Part shown: positions 1 through 12,600 of the stretch, one piece after another
Layout: every line of letters begins with the position of its first letter
Numbering within the stretch: the stretch's first letter is position 1
Source of the DNA: Trichoplusia ni
Lineage: Eukaryota; Arthropoda; Insecta; Lepidoptera; Noctuidae
Assembly: GCF_003590095.1 (NCBI RefSeq)
Contig: NC_039483.1
Location: 10,478,001-10,542,000, forward strand
Reading direction: 5' to 3'
DNA length: 64,000 nucleotides
Notes under the pieces: generated by a model
Told to the model about the DNA's origin: nothing
What the model saw: the letters and a program-made list of their open reading frames with translations, nothing else
Databases searched by the model: none
Position numbers and translations under genes: made by a program

Positions 1-3000
1 TATGAGAATAAAGAATATAGCGGCAGAACACATTATTTAAATGGGACCAAATACATATGACGAAAATTCAGAAAAAATATTTCGTGAATTGATTCGGAAG
101 CCGTTGTGACAATAAAGCGGCTCGCTGCGGACGACATATGCCATTCGCTTAAATGTAAAAATCTACAACATTGATAGTATTACGCGCTTTTTAGAGGAGG
201 CTGCTCAGAAAACTGTAATAAATACTTTATTTTCAATATAAATTAGATAAAAATAATAATTAAACGAAAACATTTAATGATGTGTGAATCTTTTATTGGT
301 ACACATTTTTGTTGTCATTTCATTTAGTAAAAATCGAAAATGCTGTTATGTGATCGATCCTCACACAAGAAAGACAAGAATGCGTTGCATTGCCGTTAGG
401 TGTGTAACTAGCTTATAATGTGTGTTCTACCAGCGTAACGGAGTGCACGCACAGTAATTCGATCAAATTGCGATGCGGTGCGTTATGACCGTAATGCTCA
501 TCGCTTGCCTTGATCCAAATCCGAATCCAAGTGCCTGACGGACGCGCGGATACGCGGTCACTCAGACCCCGCACGCGAGATTCCTCGCCTCCGCCGCGCG
601 TCCCGTTATAACACGAACTCTATACGACAGTGTGCAACTCAATAACTTCAATTCATATAAAACACTAACGTTTGTATTAAAGTCAAGGTCCATTGTTCAT
701 TCAGAGTGTGCTGTGTATTTTATCCTCCAAATTTTTAAATACATCCGCGTTATTATACTATACAAGAACTGACAATGGTTCCGGGTTGAAAAACACTATT
801 TTCCCAAAACAGTATATACGAAACGACGACATTTCTACTAGTTCATTATTCTGAAAGCTTAGCGTTTAGTTACAACATAACGATGATGTAAGTTCTAATC
901 GTTTTATTTAATTAACCACTAGTACGGTCAGTTAACATCAAATGAACAACAAATGGAAATTAACAAGTAAATAGAATCCATGAACAAGGTCCGGAGTATC
1001 TCATTTCGACTGGTTCTTTTATTTTGTTGCTGGACTGAAGACGTAAAATGTCGAAAAAGAAATTCGTGAAGTGCCTCTTATGTAGTAGTAGAGTCACAGC
1101 TTCACAAGGAGAGCGCTCGAGTCCGCGCTCATTACGATCGCGATATTGTCACAAGAACCGCTCTCCAGCTGGCACGAGAGCTCACTGCTCACGAGCACAA
1201 CGATCACACTTCAAAAATATAATCCTTTGAACATTTTAGAACACTAAAATATATAAGGTCAAGAAGGTTATCAAGATTTCAACGGTTAAATAATACAAAA
1301 ACTTTCCAGATGGGAGTTGGAATCGCTCCTGGCGATTTTTGTATGGTTCATGAGCTTATATTAGGCATTTATATAATTAACTGCTGTTTTATATTTTAAT
1401 CTTATTATCTCTAGCCGGGCTTCAGATTAATTCATCAGTTTCTACTAGGATATGTCCGGGGATGAATTGATTGTCGTGCATTAGGCGAGCGTTTACTGAG
1501 GTCACTGAACTGTGCCCAAATTCGTACCGATTATACCTGTTGCTTGGTCTGTAGGGTGGGGTCGGTGTAGGCCCGCGGGGAAAGAAATCACTTGGCTTAC
1601 TTTTGCTATGAGACCTGACTTCTTGTCCTCCTCTCTTTCGGAGAGCAATCGAAAATCCTTGTCGTTCATTAAACTCTGGAATATTTCCGCCTCTAATTAC
1701 TAGTTACGCATGTTTTATTACAAATAATTATTTTCATGAAAATTATGTGTATAGGTAATATAATCATAAAGAATTATATTATCTTTACAATTGACGACAG
1801 AAAATAACTATTTTACTTTAATAGATGTGATATGCTTTTGTAAATATGCTGTTTTTAATGCTAGGTGCAGTCATCAGCTCATTGATTTGATGAAAATGAT
1901 TATGTTCCCAAGAAAACAACACTTCATCAACTTGGACTCGTACAAACAAAAAGTACATCCCTGGAGAGCGCCGGCTCGTGCCGGGAGCAGCGCGGGCCGC
2001 GGGGCGAGGCGCGGGGCGGGGCGCGGGGAGCGGGGAGCGGGGCGGTGCGCGGGGAGCAGGCGCGCCGGGACCTTTTGTGAGCCGGTGCAGCCGATCGATA
2101 GCTGGAGCGCCGCCACGCCAAACATTGCTACATCGGGATACCGGCACGGATCTGTATTGACCGACTGTACCTATGTACAACATAGGCGGCTAGCAGACGC
2201 TATCTGCGTATATTGGGCTCACCAATTACTTTGTGTGGAATACCCACCTAGTAGAAGACTTGAACCGACTTTACTTTTTTAGCTTTAATTGGGTGTCAAA
2301 TTGAGCCGGGAGCAAAAATTGCTAGTCTTGCAATAATACCGATTGCAAAGGAGAACACTTCGACGGCTTTATTAAGACCTACACGAAATCATAGGAGTAT
2401 GGCACACATATGTGCGTTTTTCATAATGACCTCAATAAATAACCAACCATAACCCAGAATCGACTTCCAGAGACTCCTCAACAAATAAGCAGAAAGTTCA
2501 CAAGTAATATCGAGATTCTGAACAGAACACATGGTTATCTATCATGACGCAGCATGAGAGCTGCGGTTTAAGTACATGGGTGAAAGGATATCCACTTAGG
2601 GAAATAAGTATTAATCGATAAGGTCTTAAGTTTGAAATCAAATACCGATTATCTAACTTTCGTATCAAGTACCAAAGCCAGCCCCAAACCGCTGAAATGG
2701 TGAAGCTATTACTGCTATATTATAAATGCTTGCAAAGTTGACTGTAAACGCGACATTCAAGATTGCTTCGTTGGCAAACTCTTGGGTTCAATGAATCCTC
2801 ATCAATATTATTCTACAGCTTTTGCCTTAATGAGTCATTTTCCCAGAATGTCCATCTGCAGTGTGTATTACAATGGCATATTATGCTCGTTCGAAACACA
2901 ACGGACCAACATGAGTAAGGACATCATTGACCGAGTCACTGAGACGCTTCAGATTACTTACTGCTTTGAATATGACGATAAGTGTTTTGAGAATGCTTCA

Positions 3001-3123
3001 AAATTTCTTACCTGAGAACAAAAAGAAAAATCGTTTAAAACAAGCTCTTTATCCGAATTCATTTTGAATTTAGTGATTCCTGATTGAGTAATGCAAATAT
3101 GTTATATTTAGAAATATATTATC
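1..3123. other. Non-coding stretch, no gene recognised (copy 1)
   Basis: AT-rich sequence with GC-rich islands at about 535-605 and 1970-2110. The second is a G/C-skewed low-complexity run that yields spurious Ala/Arg/Gly-rich frames on both strands. I find no splice-flanked conserved peptide. The same sequence recurs at 17613-20742. Confidence 0.7.
1975..2065. repeat. GC-rich low-complexity tract (copy 1)
   Basis: Irregular repeats of GCGGGG/GGGGAGC units that read as Ala/Gly/Arg-rich peptides in several frames. The equivalent tract in copy 2 (about 19595-19685) differs by extra Gs in homopolymers, so its length may not be reliably assembled. Confidence 0.75.
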
Positions 3124-4730
3124 AACTAGCTGTGCCCGCGACTTCGTTCGCGTGGTTGTTGAGAACAAAACAACGTCGTTTGCGTCTCGATGCTCTCTTG
3201 AGACCACAAGTTGCGGTCCGTGTTCTTTGTGAACTTAAACGTGACTCCCTTTCGGTGAACGTTTCAGATTCACGTGAAAGAGCGATGTGCTCTCGGTTAG
3301 CAGATAACCGTGCTTCACGATCTTCTTCCGATTCCTGAGACCTACTAAGTCTCATCCTTTTCGCATTTCAGCTATGCAGCGAAAGGTTAGTTTTTTTCTT
3401 TGAGGCATTTTCAAGGAAAATTTAAGCAATAAAAAAACCAACAACACTTATGACCGAATAGCCTACAAACGTAAAAGAACGGTGAGTCGAACAGTCTAAA
3501 GCCGCGTATGCACGTACGAACAAATTTGTTGAGTTACATGATACGCAACAACTTGGTTCGCACGTGCGTACCACTATCGAACATCGAACACTCTGTTCGT
3601 CAAACATGTTCGCGGCGATCCTTGTAGTGTGTTCTGTATGGACGGTGTTCGAAGAGCTTTAATAAATGTTACGCAACAAAACTGTTCGTATACCTAGATC
3701 TGGGCGGGGTGCGGGCCCGTTATCGCAGTGCGGATCCATCTAGGATCCGCTTTAGGAAACAACATTTCGTGAATCACTGCGAACATCAAAAATTCTCCGC
3801 TACTTCACAATCGACCACTTCCAACGGCGCCGTCATGGCTACTAAGATAGAGTTCACGACTGTTGTTCGCGAACTCGACTCGAACTATGTTTGCGTTCGT
3901 GTTCGAATATGCCGTCCATACGTACGAACCAAATGTTCGGGTCTGGTGTTTGTGTTCGCTATGTTCGTGTTCGTACGTGCGTACGCGCCTTAAGTATGAC
4001 AACGAATCGTCTGTTCGTGGTCGTGACTCAACGAATTGGCTAAGTTACTGTAAAACGATTGGCACTATTAGATACAAACTACGAAGTAAATAAAATACTA
4101 CTTTCCTACTTCAAACCAATGACCAAACGAAACCAAACAGCCAATACTTATATTTCGACCAATTTAGAACAACGATTATCTTCCAAGCAACCTAAGACCT
4201 TTTACGACACACTCCAGAACTTTTAAGACACTAAACGAAACCCAATTTTTAAGTAAACACGGTCGACGTGATTCTCGCGCGGAATCTCTTAACACCGCGA
4301 TTCAGAAAATGACGTCATTTGCACAACGCCATCTATCGGATTTGGATTTCAACTATCAACATTAGTTCTATTTTTAGTCTTAAGATGTCGTTGCAAGTAC
4401 TATACTGAATTGCGTAACGTAATATTTTACTACTTGAACTCACTAAATTAATCATATCTTTTGATAGAGTGAACCGATTTCGATGAAATAAAAACTAAGT
4501 TATACCTCAAGTTGCGTATAATTTTTGTATATAAACATTGTCTGCATTGAATTCGTAGATTTTACGTGATGCGCGCACAAACAAACAGATAAACAGACAA
4601 ACAGACAAAAATTTCAAAAATGATGGAAATGGGTTCTGTTACTTATCTTTTCACACGCTGGCTATTTTTTTTTTCAATTTCTTCAATGTACAAAAATTAC
4701 TTTTCTACAGATTTATTATATGTATAGATA
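3124..4730 (+). mobile_element. Lepidopteran retroelement-like repeat, split by a MITE (copy 1)
   Basis: Starts with the CTAGCTGTGCCCGCGACTTC motif that marks a widespread family of lepidopteran non-LTR-type repeats. It ends with CAAACAGA-type short repeats (4575-4610) and an AT-rich tail near 4710-4730. A MITE with its own inverted ends and TAA duplication lies inside it at 3500-3990. No reverse-transcriptase reading frame survives. The family assignment rests on end motifs only. The second copy is at 20743-22350. Confidence 0.5.
3500..3990. mobile_element. PIF/Harbinger-like MITE (copy 1)
   Basis: Terminal inverted repeats AGCCGCGTATGCACGTACGA and AGGCGCGTACGCACGTACGA (right end read in reverse complement) differ at two positions. 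The flanks carry a three-base TAA duplication (3497-3499 and 3991-3993), the target type of PIF/Harbinger elements. The interior is rich in GTTCG/CGAAC words and has no transposase. The short frames on both strands come from this repetitive structure. Confidence 0.7.
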
Positions 4731-7700
4731 TAGATTGGTTGGGACTGGTTGGCATTGTTTGAAAGTTGGTGAATATTATATTATACTGACAATGGCAAAC
4801 CACTAGAGGATTACGATATTCCTATTTTTGAAGACAATTACTATTTTAAGGTGACGTCTGGTAGGCGCTCAATAAGTAAACTTTAAAACCACGTCATATA
4901 AAAATATTAGACTTAGGAGTGCGGTACTGTATCTCCGGGGGGGTTAAGGAAAACTCAATGATGTGCGAACAAGGTAAAAAAGGGGTCAGAGACAACGGCT
5001 CCCCGGAGCGAGCACGAATCACTGGCTCGCAAACTTAGGCCTGCTTTATGAGATGAAGGAGTATTTTGGGCACTGGGTAAAGGTTAGGCAGGTAAATAGC
5101 AAAACGAGTGTCATAAAGTGTGGTCTTGTATATTCAGTGTACCTATGTACACATATGTACCTGCAGTTTGTATCAATGTAATCTAGCATTACTTTGATAA
5201 CATTATTCATCGTATAGATACTAAAACAGTTCTATTAAGTAGAGCAGGTACATCTTAGGAAAGCTTCCCACTAATGAACGGTGCCCGACAAAACGGCCTA
5301 GAAACATACTCGAATGGCACACGCATGTACAATTTAATTACGAGTTCAACGCGTCACACTTTCCCGCGACATGAGAAAGCCACTCTATTATTTCGATCAG
5401 AAATTATTATTCCTGGCTCTATTGCAAACCTACGTAGTTAACATCTCTTTATACTGAATTACTCTATGCATGGCCTTAATTATGTTACAAATGAAGTTAC
5501 GAACGTGATTATATCAATCCGAGTATAAGGTCATCAACACAGATAAATATGACCATTCGAGAAAGCCAGTTATGAAACCGGTGTCTATGTGTTCCGTGTG
5601 GTGTCTATTCAGTATTAATAGCAACACATACTAATCGCAACTGCCACAGTATCACCTGTTTACTAGAATCAACCATAGGTCATTAACAATCTGATGAGTG
5701 AGGCTGTTGAACTTATAACTCAATATTGATTAACAAGAAAGTCAGTCAGTAGTTCAAAGGATCCCACCTGAATAATGGGTGCAAAATTATTTAAAATAAA
5801 AAAGTTAGCTTTATTGTCATGCTTAGAAAAAATTAAATACATACCTAGGATATATTTGATTAATTTCGACTACTCCAATTTTATTAGGGCGTATTTTTTA
5901 TAACTACTGACGATTGTAATATTGATCGAATATTTCGGGGGCCGACTAGAATCAAATACCACTTAAGTGAGTGCTTAAGATATGTTTACACTTGTATCGA
6001 TGGGCAAGGGGCGGCACGCGACGGGCGAACCTCTACAGCTCTGCCACAAGTTTTATAACTAGGCTACATCATATTATATGTATAGATATTTTTACGGATT
6101 TCTAGAAAAAAACGTATTGTAAAGGTAAATAAATGTACAACACACGTCACCAGTGTAATCAGTTCTATGGTAGTATCTTCGAATATGCTACATAGTCTAC
6201 ATACTGATTCACCACAAGTACAATACATTAATGATTTCGCCGCTGATAGCTAGTAGATATATCGATAACGTTCAAATTAACACTGACTCTACTAATGGAA
6301 TATTTCGCTTTAGTGTCGGTAAACCCGGTGACTGCTAGTTTCATGAAGCATCATTTAAATGCTTAGTGTTCGTTAGTTTTAACTTTCTAGAAGATATGGT
6401 AAATGTAAAATCCATTTCAAGTCCTACCTTAAATTTCTTAAATTTTAAAAATAGTATCGATAAAACACATTATAAATTATACAATAAAAACATTATATCA
6501 GTTTAGCTCAATACTTTACTCCTAAGCATGTGTACTGTTTACACAGCATGACAATTAAAGATAACAGAACAAGACTGAACTAAATTATTTACTTAATAAG
6601 AAATAACTTCAAAAACACCAATTTTGACTAATTATCAGATTGACATTTATTTTGTGTAACTTTTCTTTTAAAAGTAGTAAATTTAAATTTTGGCTTAACT
6701 AACATGTGCGACTCAAGATTCCTATCTATATAGGAATCTTGGTAATAGGAACCTTGCGTGTGGTCGTTGCAGGTAGCTCCACGAGCCCCAACACGACCAA
6801 CAACACTTTCTAACAGCTGAGCCATATCTCCATACAAGAGACTAACACCCACGCGCCCGCACGCCGTCCGTATGCCTCGATAGGTCTCTTCGTGTCAGGG
6901 ACAACTCCTACCGATAAGGCAAGTTAGTGAGCGAAATTCGTGTAACTTTTTATATTGGATTGTCCACTCTGGCGTATTTTTAGGCTTAACTGAACCGACC
7001 CCGCCCCCGCTTCAGCTCATGATCAAGGACTCCAGTTGGGTCTGAAACGAGTTCGGCGGTCCCTATAAATGAGCCTGTGGAAACCATTGCATCATTTAAT
7101 AATTGTAACATCTTTAATTTCAACAAGGGTCTAGTACTCAGGTTTAGAGGCTACATTTCGTTATAATCGTAAACTTACGATTGAACCACTACCTTAACAA
7201 CTTTTTTTTTGTAATTAAAGAAGAAATTTAAACAAAACCACGGGTCGGTATCACAGAATGTATAGTGAAGATATAATTAATAACGTTGTGGTTACGTTAA
7301 TCGGCGTCCGTGATCAAACTCTTCATTAGTCTTCATCCAGGCGAGCAGGTTCGATGGACTTAGCATTCGAACAATGTCTAGTTACGGCGTCGCCTGGAGG
7401 TAGGACTGGATAGTAAAAACTTAAATTCAAAACCTTATTCCCAAATAGGTATTATGTTTAGTGTACCGCGGCTGATGTGAGGGGCGGTGATTTAATACCG
7501 CTTCCGATATTGGGAAGGTAAATAAATGGGATGAGGATAATCAAGTGATCAACGCGAGCGGAAAATGTCCCGACGCGGCACGGTACGTAGTGCAAACGAG
7601 GTTATTGAGCTAGGTGTATAGCAAATACAGGTCCAGTCAATAGGTAGGCCTCGCGCTACAAGGCCTGTCTGACCGAAATAAAGTAAACGTTATTAAAATT

Positions 7701-8394
7701 GAGCGCTGGCTGCACAAGTTTACGCTAGTACTTCTCACATTGTTCTATGCAAGTTGGCAGGGTAGCACAAAAAAACAGGAGAATTTGAGAACGTCGGAAA
7801 ACGTCGGCACTATACAGATCCATATGCTGATATGCCCACCCCAATAAGGTCGTTTGCTATGTTACATTTTGGATAAGTCCGAAACACAATGCTTACTCGG
7901 ATACAATATACATCTATACATATAAACTCGGAATGTTATAAAACTGTAACATACATTATTTTATGGTAGAGATTATATCTGTATTAATTTTTCATCAAAA
8001 TGTAAATACTTAATGATTTCCTAATAGGCGAATGTCGCTTGATTAATAAATTTCTTTCCATTTTTCATATTAATCATACACCATCTAGATAAAACAACTC
8101 GTTATTTGTAAATAAAAAGATTTTTTCCGGGAGATTTAACAGAATGAATACCTAATTAAAACACTTTTAATATGCCTGTGATAGCAAGAGTGAACGCAGC
8201 GTCGGTGCACACGTCACGCTAACAAGCGCGCTGCGGGCACGGCGCGCGGCGCGGCGCGCGGCATCGACGCTTATCGTAAACGTCACACTTGTGTAACTCT
8301 ATTAAATTCAGTCATTCTGTTATTAAATTACTTCAAGAATACTAGTATCTTCAACATAATGTCCTTCTAAAAGCATAACTAACTACAAAAAGAT
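4731..8394. other. Non-coding stretch, no gene recognised (copy 1)
   Basis: AT-rich, with many stops in all frames and no conserved peptide. Small structures only: an 11-bp perfect inverted repeat around AAGATTCCTAT near 6713-6740, and a GCGCGG-rich stretch at 8220-8265. The minus-strand frame at 6628-6852 has no family resemblance that I recognise. Confidence 0.65.
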
Positions 8395-8465
8395 TTCCCG
8401 TACCGGGAATCGAACCGACCCTCCTGGGTGAAAGCCAGGTATCCTAACCACTAGACCATACGGGA
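8395..8465 (-). tRNA. tRNA-Glu (anticodon TTC), divergent T-arm (copy 1)
   Basis: On the minus strand the sequence starts TCCCGTATGGTCTAGTGG. The anticodon loop is CTTTCAC with TTC flanked by a CTGG/CCAG stem, and the acceptor stem TCCCGTA/TACGGGA pairs perfectly. The A box and the GGTTCGATTCC B-box core are present. The 5' side of the T-stem reads GTCGG against CCCGG on the 3' side, so only the two pairs next to the loop are Watson-Crick. The molecule is 71 nt before CCA, one shorter than usual. Both copies have the same sequence, so this is not a chance base error. It may be a functional variant or a decaying tRNA gene. Confidence 0.85.
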
Positions 8466-8541
8466 TTTAAGGGACTTCACAGAATTTCATATTTCATTTT
8501 GGCGATTTTTTTTTATAAAATAATTAATACATAATAATATA

Positions 8542-8671
8542 TTGAAATGAAACAACTTTTACGGATTTTATCGCGGTTTAATTTTAGATTTTAGTTTTAG
8601 GTTTCGAAACGTCGGGAAATAAAATCTAAAATTAAGCCGCGATAAAATCCGTAAAAGTAGTTTCATTTCAA
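8542..8671. repeat. Long inverted repeat with 51-bp arms (copy 1)
   Basis: Left arm 8542-8592 and right arm 8621-8671 are reverse complements at 49 of 51 positions, separated by 28 bases containing GGTTTCGAAACGTCGGG. Each arm contains TTTTACGGATTTTATCGCGG. The right arm plus its following sequence (to about 8701) recurs at 60040-60140 without the left arm, so this is a dispersed repeat family. I infer a MITE or foldback-type remnant. Confidence 0.85.
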
Positions 8672-8701
8672 TGTCTAACATTCGCGTAAACCTAAGAAAC
8701 C

Positions 8702-9428
8702 ACTACATAATAATATAGTTTAAGAAAACATTACAAACCCGTTAATAGACATTAGGCAAAACTACAGTAGAGGAAATGAAAGTTTAATATTATTATTCTT
8801 TGAGGTATGGAGTAATTGAATTGGCCGATAATTACTAAGTTTCTGACAATGAAGAAATCAGCAGACAGGAATTGAATAAAGATAGGTTCTCCCTTACGCT
8901 TTATTGATCTGTCAACACGTCAAAACAATATAGAATCATTTTGTTAATTACATCGATAACAGTTAGGAAGTTACAACCGCGTGAAATGCGAGACGCGATA
9001 AGGTTTACTAAAAGTTAAATTTTGTTGCAGAGATAGGGCATTATACCTATTGTTATTGAAACAATCTGTTATCAGTGGAACACACGACTGATAACTTCAA
9101 TTTTACTCGCAATTGGTGTCGGAAATATCAAATAGCAGAATTTATAAATTTGTCACGCGCAGAAACGATCTTATACAGTTTATTGACGTGAATGACAAGC
9201 GGTACAGCTGACAAAATGCACACAAACCTTTTAAATCACAGAAACTACCAATAGCGATTTACAAAGATGGATCTTCATATTTCTCCTGACTTTTAACATG
9301 AGACAATCGTTTGATATGTGTCTCATTACAAAATTACGGAACAGACTTAATCGTAGAACAATGAGAATACAAGTTGCACGGCAAGCAATCTGAACGACCT
9401 TCCAATATTTTTCGAATGAGTGTACCCA
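8702..9428. other. Non-coding stretch up to the duplication breakpoint
   Basis: AT-rich with no gene recognised. The minus-strand frame 9231-9560 runs across the breakpoint at 9429/9430 and is not conserved between the copies, so it is not credible as a gene. Confidence 0.6.
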
Positions 9429-9611
9429 AAGACTATAAAACCTCTTGACGGCGCATCCAGTGCTTTGACGTTCGAAAACTATTAGTATTTTGTCGCCTAT
9501 ATAAGCTATCTGTATGAGTGACCATTTTAGTTTGTGTCCAAGTGTTAGACCTGTGCGCACGCTAAATTATCGTAAATTGTTAAAATTATTTTGCAATTAA
9601 AACGCATTAAA

Positions 9612-12600
9612 ATGCCTTCTTGTGCGGTGAAGTGGTGTGGGAAACATTCCAAGACATCGAGTTACAAAAAGGATGGTATAACTTTTCACCGGTAAGTAAG
9701 CAGAACGATTATTTTATTTATTTTTGTAGGTTATACGAGATCTGTATGTGTCAAGATAAAATGGATGGCGGGTGACAGATGCAAAGGTGCAGAAACGCGC
9801 GTTTATGTCTTTTGGAAAAGTCTCTTTCTTTCATTAGTCAATTCTAATGCGGGTATCTCTTTCTTCCAATTTGTAGGTTTATCGTAAAAAATAGTGCTGT
9901 TACTTTTAGCTGAAGTCAATTCAAACAAATATCGATAATCACAAAATAAAATTTAAGAAAAATTATATGAAGAATTTCATTACTATTTTGCTCAATTAAT
10001 TAAGTACATGTTTTCATTTTAGGTTTCCGAAGATTCCGGAACTAAAAGAAAAGTGGATGAATAAAATTAATAGGGAAAATTGGTTCCCAACGAAATACAG
10101 TGCTGTCTGTTCAAGGCACTTCACACCTGATTGTTTTGAGTATTTAAAACAACGTCGCCGTTTATTTAGTTCAGCAATACCAACAATGTTTCTACCAATT
10201 TTGGTACGATTTGTTTTATTGATAAAATGCTAAGAAAAGTCAAAACATAAATATAAAACATTATTTTATTACAGGCTTCACCTTATAGTTTGACTGGAGT
10301 CTAATACTAACGTACCTGGGCCTTCGCATCACAATACCGGCCAAGTAAGTTGATTTTTTTTATGATAGGTCAGTGGATTAAATTTAATGTAACTGCGGTT
10401 GTTGTACCCGATATTTTCAATTTTAGAGTTTATCATCAAAAACAGAAGTGCATTCTGAAGTTAATACAATAATTGAAGACCAGACTCTTGCGCCGTGCGG
10501 TCTACTAGATGATAGTCACATTCTTAGGCCTTCCCATGTTTATGAAAGTCCCGTAAGCTTAATTTTATAATATTTCACATATTACTTTATAACTAAGTAG
10601 TTCTGTTAAGTCCACTATTAATATTTCTTATTATATTTTCAGAGTTCAACAATGAATACCAAAGTAATAGTAGACCCAGAAATTGGTGAGCTCAGTCCAC
10701 GAAAACGCAAAATGAAACGACAAATAGACCATCTAATATATTCTCTAAATAACAAGAAAAAACATGTAAAGAGGCTTCAAGACAAAAATAGAGTGTTGGT
10801 AAAAAAAAATGCGAATCTAAAAGAAATTTTAAATACATTGTCTCAAAAATCTTATATAACCGAAGAAAATGAAAATATTTTATCCTGCATAGGTGTACAA
10901 AATCGAGAACTAGTTAAACGTCAAATACTTAAATCTAAAACAGGACATATGCCAAAACTAAAATACTCTCCCAGAATTACGAGCGTTCGCTTTGACACTG
11001 CATTTCTATTCGCCAAAGGCATATAATTTTGTAAGAAAAACATTTAGTACATGTTTACCAGCCACGAGCACGCTCAGAAAGTGGTATCAGTCGGTTGATG
11101 GTAAACCAGGGTTTACGAAAGAGGCGATTGATGCCATTAAAATCAAAGCGACAGAATCAAAACAAAAACTTTACGCTACTATTATATTTGATGAAATGGC
11201 TATAAGAAGCGGAGTCGAATATCACCCCCAAGGCCGGAGGTATTATGGCCACGTTAGTTTCGGTTACCAGCTTGGAAACAGATTGCCAAGATGAAGCCAA
11301 GGAAGCACTAGTATTTTTGTTGGTACCGATCAACGCTTCCTGGAAAATTCCAATTGGATATTTTTTAATAAATGGCGTTAACTCTGAGCAGAAAGTGGCT
11401 CTTTTAACGGAAGCCATTCATTTAGTAGAAGAAGCTGGTGTTGGAATTAAAGCTGTCACATTTGACGGTTGTCCAGCGAATTTGACGATGGCCAAAAAGT
11501 TAGGCTGTTCTTTTGAAGGTAGTAATTTCAATACTACCTTTAAAAACCCCAGCAATGATGATAAAATTGCAGTATTTCTAGATCCGGCGCACATGATAAA
11601 GCTAATAAGAAATGCGTTCGAGTGCTATAAAAATTTTCAAGACAAACATGGTGAGACCATTTCCTGGCAACACCTTGTAAATTTACATAATTTGCAAGAA
11701 GCAGAAAATTTTCATCTTGCTAATCGCATCAGAGCAGCTCACATATTTTTTAAAAGTAAAATAATGAAAGTGAGCTTGGCTACCCAAATTTTTAGCAAGA
11801 GTGTGTCAGATTCACTCATGTTTTGCAAGGAACAACTCAATTTACGGGAATTTGAGCAGGTTACACCGACAGCACGTTTTTTGGACTTGATAAATGACCT
11901 ATTTGATATCCTAGACTCGCATACCCACGGTTACGGCCTGAAAAGGGCGGTAAATGTTGAAAATGCAACCAATGTGCTAGTAAAACTTAGGGCTTCAAAA
12001 GATACTTTATTAAACTTGTCTACTCAGATAAAAATAAAAAATACTGATCAAACTGTTCTACTCATAAAATCACCAAGATATACTGGATTTCTAGGATTTT
12101 GTGTATGTATCGAAAGTGCGATATACCTTATCCAGGACCTCGTTGTAAATCCAAACTACGCATTAAAATACTTACCACTCCACAAAATCAGCCAGGATCA
12201 TTTGGAGCATTTTTTTGGAAGTGTAAGATGTCATGGGGGTTCAAACAATAATCCCAGCGCTCGACAGTTCGAGAGTATTTATAAAAAGCTTCTCACCTAT
12301 GCACAAATAAGAAATAGCGGCAGTGGAAATTGCTCTGGCTTTACATCAAATGTCTATTTTGCAATGTACATCACCAGTGGATCGTATCAATGTCACAACA
12401 CGATACAGAGACCTTACAGACACACATGAAAAGTCAATTGAAAGCGAAAATGTAGATTTTCCTGAACTTGAAGATCTTACACACGTTTCAGAATTTGGTG
12501 AAAGGGTTCTTGAATACATGGCCGGCTACACCGTCCATGCATTGATAAAGAAATTAAAATGTCAAACGTGTATTGGAGCTTTGATTGGCTTAGAAAATGT

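Larger units (their letters stand above)
1..9429. repeat. Large near-identical duplication, copy 1
   Basis: This block matches 17613-27051 base for base apart from small indels. Position 1 aligns with 17613 and position 9429 with 27051; after that the two diverge abruptly. The offset drifts only from 17612 to 17622 across 9.4 kb. The true left boundary is outside the window, because identity is already complete at position 1. It contains a tRNA-Glu, a split retroelement with a MITE inside it, and a long hairpin, but no recognisable protein gene. With an N gap between the copies, I infer an assembly duplication (overlapping contigs or haplotigs) rather than a biological segmental duplication. 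Confidence 0.97.

Noticed and set aside
1791..2282. 163-residue plus-strand frame and overlapping minus-strand frames
   Set aside because: The open length comes from a GC-rich low-complexity tract that is open in several frames on both strands, and the frame is broken by indels in the duplicate copy.
3709..4093. Overlapping short frames on both strands
   Set aside because: They arise from repeated GTTCG/CGAAC words inside a MITE.
9231..9560. 109-residue minus-strand frame
   Set aside because: It spans the duplication breakpoint, has no domain, and its continuation differs between the copies.
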